DNA of 12,058 nt from an uncultured Desulfovibrio sp. (GTDB taxonomy: Bacteria > Desulfobacterota > Desulfovibrionia > Desulfovibrionales > Desulfovibrionaceae): the NCBI GenBank assembly GCA_900553145.1, contig USCL01000097.1, forward strand, positions 1 through 12,058, written 5' to 3'. The position numbers and the translations under genes were made by a program. This document shows positions 6,219 through 12,058 of the stretch, in pieces. Position 1 is the first letter of the stretch; each line of letters opens with the position of its first letter. Below the pieces are notes generated by a model. It searched no databases and had not been told where the DNA came from. It worked only from the letters and a program-made list of their open reading frames with translations.

Positions 6219-6254
6219 ATTGTGTACTCAATGAATATAAATTGAGTACACAAT
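6219..6254. promoter_or_regulatory. 14-bp perfect inverted repeat made of two nested dyads
   Basis: ATTGTGTACTCAAT (6219-6232) and ATTGAGTACACAAT (6241-6254) are perfect inverted arms around an 8-base AT spacer. Each 12-base core (TTGTGTACTCAA and its complement) is itself a near palindrome with one central-symmetric mismatch pair. The core centres are 22 bp apart, about two helical turns. This looks like a double operator for a dimeric regulator. It starts 6 bases past the stop of the hydrolase gene; no T run follows on the minus strand, so a terminator role is weak. Confidence 0.55.
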
Positions 6255-6260
6255 GAATTA

Positions 6261-7976
6261 TCATTCTTTATCGAAATCACTAAACAAGGCTTCCGCGCGC
6301 TTATTGGCGAAACTTTCGACGTCAGCATGCCACTGCTGAAAACGCTGGACCAGTTCCCGCCCCGCCGGGGTCAGCGAATAGCCGTCGCGCTTGGTCCCGG
6401 AGGCGTCGACAAGCGTTTCGCCCGCGATGCGTTCAGCCTTCTTTATTTTGCCCCACGCGCCACGGTAGGACATGCCGAGCTGCTTTGCGGCCTTGCTCAG
6501 CGAGCCGAGCTCGTCGACAAGCTGGAGAAGCTCCACGCGCCCCCTGCCGAAGCCTTCCCCGTCTTCACCCTCCAGCCAGAGCTGCACGTGGATGCCCTTG
6601 CGCCTCACCACCTCATCCAAAAATTCCATGTCGTTCTCCGTCTCCGTTTCATTGTCTCCCTGCCCGCCGCCCGCCATGCGCACCGCCAGCCGGGCCAGCA
6701 GCTCCAGCGCCCGGCCGAGGCATGCGTCGTCGAAGTCGAAGCGGCCGTTGTGGTGCCCCGCCGCCCTGTCCGTCCCGACTTGCAGGTACGAAGCCAGCCC
6801 TCCCGAGGCCTGAACCCGGCTCATCAGGCAAGCGAAATCTTCCGTCGCCCCGAAACCGCGCATCGGGACAACCGTCTTCCAGCCGCCCATCGCCCCTGCA
6901 ACCCCGGCAACGATGCCGGCAAGTTGCGGGCTGCTCTCCCCTCCCGCGCTGTTCCCCACAGTCCGCCACTCACAGGCGCAGCCCCACAAACCGGCGGACG
7001 CGCGCAGGATGCGTTCGGACTCGGCAACCATATAGGCGTCCAGTTCCGTGGTTTCGCCCCGCGTTTCCATAAACAGGCGCGCGGAGGCGGGAACGACGTT
7101 GCGGGCTTCCCCGCCCTCCAGCCTGCCCACGGCGATACGGGTGCCGCCTTTGCCGTTCCGGGAAATGGCATGGAGGTTCACCACCGCCGAACAGGCCGCC
7201 AACAGGGCGTCCCTGCCTTCCTCCGGAGCGGCCCCGGCATGGGCGGCCACCCCGGAAAAAACCACGTCGCGCTTGGTGGTGGCCAAGAACCCTTGCGTAC
7301 CGCATATCAGCGTGCCCGGCCCCTCGGCTTTAAAACCGATATGGAAGCCGAACAGCGCGTCCACGCCGTCCACGGCCCCGGCTTCCGCCATCGGCAGGGC
7401 TCCGCGCGCGCCTTCTTCGGCGGGCTGGAAAATCAGGCGGATACGCCCCCGCAAGTGCCGCCGCAACGCGATCAGGACTTCGGCAAGGCCAAGCCCCACG
7501 GCAGTGTGCCCGTCATGGCCGCACGCATGCATGAGGCCGGGCCAGCGCGATGCGAACCCCTCCCGCGCGGGCCTATGGCTTTTGTCCGCGCACTCGTCGA
7601 CTTCGTTGCAGTCCATATCGAACCGGAAAGCCGTCACCGGGCCGGGGCCGCAATCCAGATCCGCCCAGAATCCCGTATAGCCGTCACCCATGCCCGCAAC
7701 CAGTTCAGGATCGGCTCCGGCTTCAAGGGCCCGCTCCCGCGCCGCCGCAAGGGCGGAAGGCGAAGGGACGCCCATCCGCTGGCCGGGAGCGCAGGCGGCT
7801 TCACCCATGCGGATCGCATACCCAAGCTGGCGCAGCCGCCGGATGACCAACGACGCCGTGCGGAATTCCGTCCAGCCCGCTTCCGGATGGGCATGGAAAT
7901 CGCGCCGCCAAGCCGCCAGCTTCGGGAGCACAGGGGCAAGCGCGTCATGCAAAAAAGATAAAGAGGAAACCGACAT
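6261..7976 (-). CDS. AbgA-like M20 hydrolase fused to a ModE-type winged-helix domain
   Basis: The 571-residue protein has two parts. Residues 1-435 align closely with E. coli AbgA (436 aa), the subunit of p-aminobenzoyl-glutamate hydrolase that splits the amide to p-aminobenzoate and glutamate. Shared features are the WRRDFH start, SHRPAREGFAS, HACGHDGHT (150-158, metal ligands), QPAEEG (184-189, catalytic Glu), ATTK, AAHAG (245-249) and AGHHN (406-410). Residues 447-571 match the DNA-binding domain of ModE: GRGRVELLQLVDELGSLSKA, then GMSYRGAWGKIKKAE and LTPAGREL. No molybdate-binding domain is present. The start at ATG 7976 has AGGTGG 5 bases upstream; a GTG at 7985 is an alternative. No abgB or abgT lies in the window. 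The usual AbgA partner AbgB is absent, so it may act alone or be a regulator with an enzyme-like sensor. The linker is a low-complexity Gly/Glu/Asn run. Confidence 0.85.
   Translation of the reverse strand: MSVSSLSFLHDALAPVLPKLAAWRRDFHAHPEAGWTEFRTASLVIRRLRQLGYAIRMGEAACAPGQRMGVPSPSALAAARERALEAGADPELVAGMGDGYTGFWADLDCGPGPVTAFRFDMDCNEVDECADKSHRPAREGFASRWPGLMHACGHDGHTAVGLGLAEVLIALRRHLRGRIRLIFQPAEEGARGALPMAEAGAVDGVDALFGFHIGFKAEGPGTLICGTQGFLATTKRDVVFSGVAAHAGAAPEEGRDALLAACSAVVNLHAISRNGKGGTRIAVGRLEGGEARNVVPASARLFMETRGETTELDAYMVAESERILRASAGLWGCACEWRTVGNSAGGESSPQLAGIVAGVAGAMGGWKTVVPMRGFGATEDFACLMSRVQASGGLASYLQVGTDRAAGHHNGRFDFDDACLGRALELLARLAVRMAGGGQGDNETETENDMEFLDEVVRRKGIHVQLWLEGEDGEGFGRGRVELLQLVDELGSLSKAAKQLGMSYRGAWGKIKKAERIAGETLVDASGTKRDGYSLTPAGRELVQRFQQWHADVESFANKRAEALFSDFDKE
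6627..6645 (-). promoter_or_regulatory. Internal ribosome site and start for a free ModE-like protein
   Basis: Within the fused gene, in frame, GGAG (6636-6639) lies 6 bases before ATG (6629-6627), with a second GGAG at 6642-6645. Starting here would give a 122-residue protein (MEFLDEVVRR...) containing just the winged-helix domain, the size of stand-alone ModE-type regulators. Use of this site is inference. Confidence 0.45.
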
Positions 7977-8016
7977 AGACTCCACCTCGCCGGGACTTCA
8001 AGGCCCCCTCACGGTT

Positions 8017-8044
8017 ACAATAGAAAATGATAATAGGATATCAA
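8017..8044 (-). promoter_or_regulatory. Candidate promoter of the hydrolase-regulator gene, proximal
   Basis: On the minus strand TTGATA (8039-8044) and TATTGT (8017-8022) are 16 bases apart, in an AT-rich pocket 41 bases before the ATG at 7976. Confidence 0.4.
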
Positions 8045-8045
8045 A

Positions 8046-8074
8046 GTGTTATGATAAAGGAAACAGCCTGTCAA
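8046..8074 (-). promoter_or_regulatory. Candidate promoter of the hydrolase-regulator gene, distal
   Basis: On the minus strand a perfect -35 TTGACA (8069-8074) is followed after 17 bases by TAACAC (8046-8051), a poor -10. It is an alternative to the proximal promoter at 8017-8044, or an upstream partner of it. Confidence 0.3.
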
Positions 8075-8102
8075 TTTTCATGGAGCCACCGCCCCGCACC
8101 CC

Positions 8103-8114
8103 GGAACCGGTTCC
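8103..8114. promoter_or_regulatory. 12-bp perfect palindrome in the divergent intergenic region
   Basis: GGAACCGGTTCC is a perfect palindrome between the leftward promoters (8017-8074) and the rightward promoter (8186-8213). Its place suits an operator shared by the two divergent units. The binding protein is unknown. Confidence 0.35.
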
Positions 8115-8185
8115 CCGATCAAGGCATGACAGCCCCTTTCACAAAAATGTACACGCCCAATATGCCTGAAACCATGAAAACCTCC

Positions 8186-8213
8186 CTTGCCTTGGAGCCC
8201 TTCTTCATATAAT
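8186..8213 (+). promoter_or_regulatory. Promoter of the TRAP transporter operon
   Basis: A perfect -10 TATAAT (8208-8213) is preceded by CTTGCC at 16 bases or TTGCCT at 15. Transcription would start near 8220. The leader is about 29 bases and carries the palindrome TGTCGACA (8225-8232) just before the ribosome site. Confidence 0.5.
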
Positions 8214-8248
8214 TGACAAGAAAATGTCGACAAAAGGGAGACAACGAC

Positions 8249-9226
8249 ATGCACAAACATTTGCTCGCAGCTGTTCTCAGCCTTGCTGTGGCCATGACGG
8301 GCGCTTCAGCCCTTGAAGCTCACGCCAAGACGACTTTCGTCACCATCGGCACGGGCGGCATCACCGGCGTCTACTACCCCACCGGCGGCGCCATCGCCAA
8401 GATCGTCAACGCCCAGAAGGACAAATACAACATCCGGGCCACCGTCGAATCCACCGGCGCATCCGTGTTCAACATCAACGCCATCATGGCGGGCGATCTT
8501 GAATTCGGCATCGCGCAGGCCGACCGCCAGTATCAGGCCTACAACGGGCTTTCCGAATGGGAAGGCAAGCCCCAGAAGGATCTCCGCGCCGTGTTTGCGC
8601 TGGCCCCCGAAGCCGTCACCTTCGTAGCCGCCGAGGATTCCGGCATCAAGACCCTGAAGGACGCCAAGGGCAAGGTCGTCAACATCGGCAACCCCGGTTC
8701 CGGCAACCGCCAGAACGCCATCGACGTCTTTGAAGCCGCCGGCATCAATATCGAAAAGGATCTCAAGGCCGAAAGCATCAAGGCCGCCGACGCGCCCCGC
8801 ATGCTTCAGGACGGCCGCATCGACGGCTTCTTCTACACCGTGGGCCATCCCAACGGGAATATCAAGGAAGCCACCGCGGGCAAGCGCAAGACCCGCATCG
8901 TGTCCATCACCGACATCGAACCTCTGGTCAAAAAGTTCCCCTACTACTCTCTGACCAGCATTGACATGACCCAGTACCCCGAAGCCACCAACGCCAGCGA
9001 AAAGGTCACCACCGTGGGCATGCTCGCGACTTTCGTGACCTCCGCCAAGGTGTCGGACGATGTCGTGTACGCCATCACCAAGGAAGTCTTCGAGAACCTC
9101 GACGAGTTCAAGAAGCTCCACCCCGCCCTCGAAGGCCTGACCCGCGAAACCATGCTCGAAGGCCTGACGGCTCCCATCCATCCCGGCGCCCTGAAGTATT
9201 ACAAGGAAGTCGGCCTGATGAAGTAG
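8249..9226 (+). CDS. TAXI-family TRAP transporter substrate-binding protein
   Basis: This is a periplasmic receptor that binds a substrate and passes it to the TRAP membrane unit. The 325-residue length is typical of the TAXI family. Residues 1-26 are a Sec signal peptide (cleavage likely after AHA before KTT), with no lipobox Cys. The family signature TTFVTIGTGGITGVYYPTGG follows at about 27-46. ATVESTGASVFNI and ELEFGIAQAD-like stretches (about 63-92) and VNIGNPGSGNRQ (about 143-154) line the expected ligand cleft. The start is set by GGGAG 8 bases before the ATG. A TTG at 8213 falls within the -10 box and is rejected. It is the first gene of a three-gene operon. TAXI systems often carry glutamate-like or other carboxylates, but the substrate cannot be read here. 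Confidence 0.93.
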   Translation: MHKHLLAAVLSLAVAMTGASALEAHAKTTFVTIGTGGITGVYYPTGGAIAKIVNAQKDKYNIRATVESTGASVFNINAIMAGDLEFGIAQADRQYQAYNGLSEWEGKPQKDLRAVFALAPEAVTFVAAEDSGIKTLKDAKGKVVNIGNPGSGNRQNAIDVFEAAGINIEKDLKAESIKAADAPRMLQDGRIDGFFYTVGHPNGNIKEATAGKRKTRIVSITDIEPLVKKFPYYSLTSIDMTQYPEATNASEKVTTVGMLATFVTSAKVSDDVVYAITKEVFENLDEFKKLHPALEGLTRETMLEGLTAPIHPGALKYYKEVGLMK

Positions 9227-9273
9227 GCTGAGGGGCACCCGTCCCTCCCTCCGCTTCGCCGTGAAGCCTTTCG

Positions 9274-9303
9274 GCCGGGATTGGACAATCGCCCAATCCC
9301 GGC
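9274..9303 (+). other. Intercistronic hairpin between binding protein and permease
   Basis: GCCGGGATTGG (9274-9284) pairs perfectly with CCAATCCCGGC (9293-9303), 11 bp with an 8-base loop. No T run follows, so it is not a standard terminator. Such hairpins behind binding-protein genes commonly protect the upstream message or partly reduce downstream expression, giving more receptor than permease; that role is inferred here. Confidence 0.6.
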
Positions 9304-9378
9304 ATCCTTGCAATCTGCTTCAAGCTTATCCGGGCGTCGCCTCGCGTCGCCGTCACCTCTGATTACGCCGGGAGTCCT

Positions 9379-11481
9379 ATGCCCCATAAAATGATAGAGC
9401 ACATCGAGCAATCCCCCAGCGGGGATGAGTACAGAGAAAAACTGGCAGCCGCCGAGCACGGCCTGCGCGGCGATACGGCGGGCATCACCCGCATCATCAC
9501 GATGATCCTCGCGCTCTGCTGGTCCCTGTTCCAGCTTGCGTCGGCGAGCGTCCTGCTCCTCGATACCGTCTATATCCGCGCCATCCATCTGGCCTTCGCC
9601 ATCAGCCTCGTCTATTTCAATATCCCCATGATCAAAATCTCGGGAACATCGTGGCGCTGGGATCTGCGCATCCTGCTGGCCATGAACCGGGTCACGATCC
9701 TCGACTACCTGCTCGGGATCATAGCCGCCGTCTCCGCGCTGTACATCGTCCTCGACTACGAGGGCATCGCCTCGCGCGCCGGCGTGCCCACCACGCGCGA
9801 CATCATCTTCGGCCTCATGCTGGTCGTCCTCCTGCTGGAGGCCACCCGCCGGGTCATCGGCCCCGCCCTGCCGATCATCGCCAGCGTGTTCATCCTGTAT
9901 GTATTCACCGGGCCCCACCTGCCCGATTTCATTGCCTTCAAAGGCGCTTCCCTGTCCCGCTTCATCTCCCAGATGACGATGGATACGGAAGGCATCTACG
10001 GCGTGCCGCTGCACGTTTCGGCTACCGTCGTCTTCCTCTTCGTGCTGTTCGGGACCATGCTCGAACGCGCCGGTGGCGGCAACTTCTTCATCCAGCTGGC
10101 CATCAGCGGGCTCGGCCGTTTCCGGGGCGGGGCCGCCAAGGCCGCCGTCCTCGGCAGCGCCCTCACCGGCGTGGTGTCCGGATCGAGCATCGCCAACGTG
10201 GTCACGACCGGCACCTTCACCATCCCGCTCATGAAGAAGGTTGGCTATCCGCCCGAAAAGGCCGCGGCCGTGGAAGTGGCCTCGTCCATCAACGGCCAGC
10301 TCGCCCCGCCGGTCATGGGCGCGGCGGCGTTCATCATCGCCGAATACGTCAACGTCCCCTACATCGAAGTCGCCAAGGCGGCGGCGATCCCGGCCTTTGC
10401 GGCCTACGCGGGCCTGCTCTGGATCACGCACATCGAAGCCTGCAAGCTCGGGCTGCGCGGCCTGTCCAAGTCCGAACTCCCGTCCTTCTGGGGTACGCTG
10501 AAAGAAGGCCTGCATTTCCTCATCCCCATCGGCATGCTCCTGTATGAACTCATCGTCATGCAACATTCCGCCGAACTGTCCGTGTTCCGCGCCATCGTGG
10601 TGCTCGCGCTCATCATGCTCGGCCAGCCGATCGTGAAGGCCGTCGTACACAAGAAGTCCAAGCGCAAGGCATTCAAGGAAGGCGTCAAGACGCTCCTCCT
10701 GTCCCTGTCCGCGGGCGGCAGCAACATGGCGGGCGTCGCCATGGCCACGGCTTCGGCGGGCATCATCGTCGGCTGCGTTTCGCTCGGCCTCGGACAGCAG
10801 ATCACCTCCTTCGTGGAAATCCTGTCCGGCGGCAACATCTTCCTGCTGCTGCTCATCACCGCCTTGGCGAGCCTGCTCCTCGGCATGGGCCTGCCCACCA
10901 CGGCGAACTACATCATCATGGCCTCGCTGACGGCACCTGTCCTGGTGCAGCTCGCCTCCGGCATCGTCGTCCACGGCGTGGCGCTGGCCGTTCCGCTGAT
11001 GGCAGCGCACCTCTACTGCTTCTACTTCGGCATCCTCGCGGACGACACGCCGCCCGTGGGCCTCGCCGCCTATGCCGCTGCGGCCATTGCGGACACTTCG
11101 CCCATCGCCACGGGCATTCAGGGGTTCCTGTACGATATCCGCACGGCCATCCTGCCCCTGATGTTCATCTTCAACCATGACATCATCCTGTGGGGCATCG
11201 ACAGCGTGCCCGAGGGCCTCTTCCTGTTCTTCATGACCGTCCTCGGCTGCATGTCCTTCGCCTCGCTCACGCAGGGCTGGTTCATCGCCAGAAACACGCT
11301 GCTGGACGCCCTGCTCCTTGCATGCTCCACGATCATCATGCTCTACCCGGCCCTGCTGACGGGCTTCTTCCTGCCACATGACCAGCGGTACTGGGGATAC
11401 CTTATCGGCATCGGCATCATGGGCCTGCTCACCTTCATGCAGCACACCCGCACCACGCAGACCACGGAGGCCGCAGCATGA
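9379..11481 (+). CDS. TRAP transporter fused permease (4TM/12TM, DctQM-type)
   Basis: This is an inner-membrane secondary transporter joining the small (4 helices) and large (12 helices) TRAP subunits in one 700-residue chain, the usual form with TAXI receptors. It is driven by an ion gradient (Na+ or H+). A hydrophilic N-terminus (1-35) precedes the 4TM part (about 36-190). The large part carries GVVSGSSIANVVTTGTFTIP (264-283), INGQLAPPVMGAAAF (about 304-318, PP at 310-311) and GMGLPTTANYIIMASLTAP (502-520), all characteristic of the DctM domain. The start has GGGAG 4 bases upstream. It lies 152 bases after the receptor gene, with a hairpin between, and its stop overlaps the next gene by ATGA. 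No missing key segments were noted. Confidence 0.95.
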   Translation: MPHKMIEHIEQSPSGDEYREKLAAAEHGLRGDTAGITRIITMILALCWSLFQLASASVLLLDTVYIRAIHLAFAISLVYFNIPMIKISGTSWRWDLRILLAMNRVTILDYLLGIIAAVSALYIVLDYEGIASRAGVPTTRDIIFGLMLVVLLLEATRRVIGPALPIIASVFILYVFTGPHLPDFIAFKGASLSRFISQMTMDTEGIYGVPLHVSATVVFLFVLFGTMLERAGGGNFFIQLAISGLGRFRGGAAKAAVLGSALTGVVSGSSIANVVTTGTFTIPLMKKVGYPPEKAAAVEVASSINGQLAPPVMGAAAFIIAEYVNVPYIEVAKAAAIPAFAAYAGLLWITHIEACKLGLRGLSKSELPSFWGTLKEGLHFLIPIGMLLYELIVMQHSAELSVFRAIVVLALIMLGQPIVKAVVHKKSKRKAFKEGVKTLLLSLSAGGSNMAGVAMATASAGIIVGCVSLGLGQQITSFVEILSGGNIFLLLLITALASLLLGMGLPTTANYIIMASLTAPVLVQLASGIVVHGVALAVPLMAAHLYCFYFGILADDTPPVGLAAYAAAAIADTSPIATGIQGFLYDIRTAILPLMFIFNHDIILWGIDSVPEGLFLFFMTVLGCMSFASLTQGWFIARNTLLDALLLACSTIIMLYPALLTGFFLPHDQRYWGYLIGIGIMGLLTFMQHTRTTQTTEAAA

Positions 11482-12023
11482 AGACCAAAACCCCCTTCCG
11501 CCGCAAGCGCCTGATCCAGCTCAACGCCTCGCCCTCCGTTCAGGTCGAGGTCAAGGTCGAGCGTGAATTGCAGTGCTCCCGGTGCAAGGTCATCTTCCCC
11601 GATTATCTGGCCCGCTGCCCCGAATGCGGCAGCGAGGAATGGATCGGCCTCGCAGAGGTCAACCCGTACACCCGGATGCCGATGGAAACATTCTTGAAAG
11701 CCTGCGGCCACCTCCTTTGGCTGGTGGGGACCATCGGCTTTCTCGTGCTCCTCTGGCAGACGGACAGCCCGGATGCGGAAACCAACAAGCTCTTTATCTA
11801 CGGGGCGGTATTCCTGCTCTTTTGCAGTGTCCTGTTCTCCGCGGCCTATTTCGGCATGAGCGAAATCATGCGCCGCATCCTGCGCATGCAGCGGCGGCTC
11901 CGCGCCTTCCACGAAAACTACCGCGACGACCAGCCCGGAAGCTGCCACACCCGCGCCGTCCAGCATAAGCTGGCCGTCCGCCGCGTGCAGGGCTACGGCT
12001 CGCCTATCAACAAGATGCAATAA
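11478..12023 (+). CDS. Zinc-ribbon membrane protein, third gene of the TRAP operon
   Basis: This 181-residue protein is unknown to me. Residues 1-30 are basic. A zinc ribbon follows with CSRC (33-36) and CPEC (47-50), eleven residues between the pairs. Two hydrophobic segments (about 77-93 and 107-126) should span the membrane, leaving both ends inside. The tail (130-181) is Arg-rich and probably cytoplasmic, and residues 130-150 are helical. GGAGG lies 7 bases before the ATG, and the ATG overlaps the permease stop (ATGA), showing translational coupling. This suggests a role with the transporter, for example assembly, stability or regulation by metal or redox state; this is inference. The gene ends 35 bases before the window edge. 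Confidence 0.8.
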   Translation: MKTKTPFRRKRLIQLNASPSVQVEVKVERELQCSRCKVIFPDYLARCPECGSEEWIGLAEVNPYTRMPMETFLKACGHLLWLVGTIGFLVLLWQTDSPDAETNKLFIYGAVFLLFCSVLFSAAYFGMSEIMRRILRMQRRLRAFHENYRDDQPGSCHTRAVQHKLAVRRVQGYGSPINKMQ

Positions 12024-12058
12024 AAAATCGGGGGAAGGGAGGGGAAACCTTTCTGGAG
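12024..12058. other. Right edge, nothing assignable
   Basis: The last 35 bases are purine-rich (GGGGGAAGGGAGGGG). They could hold a ribosome site for a following gene or the start of a terminator stem. Too little is present to decide. Confidence 0.2.

Noticed and set aside
6219..6254. The 14-bp repeat as a simple terminator of the hydrolase gene
   Set aside because: It is close after the stop, but the stem is AT-rich and followed by CTATATCTTG instead of a T run. It could still stop or protect the transcript, but the nested dyads favour protein binding.
6327..7961. 544-codon open frame on the plus strand opposite the hydrolase
   Set aside because: Antisense of a gene with strong AbgA similarity; no start context or recognisable domain.
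137..8048. Short shared motif GTTCACTTTGATA (137-149 and 639-651) and a complementary 12-mer at 8037-8048
   Set aside because: Several exact 12-13 base matches are expected by chance in 12 kb compared on both strands, and the sites have no common position relative to genes.
9199..11445. 748-codon open frame on the minus strand opposite the TRAP genes
   Set aside because: Antisense of the permease and receptor. The product is dominated by Asp, Glu, Gly, His and Arg with no domain, typical of a shadow frame.

Overview
The window is GC-rich and compact. It has seven well-supported protein genes, one probable small Cys-rich gene, and several unusually AT-rich intergenic regions full of hairpins and palindromes. 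The gene mix (TAXI-type TRAP transporter, amino-acid symporter of the AGCS family, Rho, an AbgA-like M20 hydrolase carrying a ModE-type DNA-binding domain) and the codon usage suggest a GC-rich anaerobic proteobacterium or desulfobacterium, most likely of the Desulfovibrio/Bilophila kind. That placement is inference from gene content; no rRNA or other marker is present. No tRNA, rRNA, CRISPR array, insertion sequence or phage gene was seen.

Left part (1-2720). A 73-residue Cys-rich protein lies on the minus strand and is followed by two tandem terminators. Divergent from it is a two-gene plus-strand operon: a single-pass membrane protein of unknown family, then an exported DUF2939-like protein. 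The two overlap by ATGA and end at a strong bidirectional terminator.

Middle part (2724-6260, all minus strand). This holds the transcription terminator rho, preceded by a long hairpin-rich leader, then an AGCS sodium:alanine/glycine symporter with its own terminator. The 457 bases upstream of the symporter hold a sigma-54-type -24/-12 element, a 14-bp perfect inverted repeat made of two nested operator-like dyads two helical turns apart, a 10-bp palindrome, and a possible 35-codon ORF.

Right part (6261-12058). An AbgA-type aminobenzoyl-glutamate hydrolase (minus strand) is fused in frame to a ModE-like winged-helix DNA-binding domain. Divergent from it is a TAXI-TRAP operon: periplasmic binding protein, a hairpin, the fused 4TM/12TM permease, and a translationally coupled zinc-ribbon membrane protein not known to me as a TRAP subunit. 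A reasonable working model is that the fused hydrolase-regulator senses or processes an amino-acid conjugate and controls the divergent transporter that imports it or a related compound. The sequence supports the arrangement, not the substrate.

The most interesting items are the enzyme/regulator fusion with a well-placed internal start site (and an out-of-frame stop that hints at how the fusion arose), the nested dyad next to the sigma-54 element, and the zinc-ribbon third gene of the TRAP operon.
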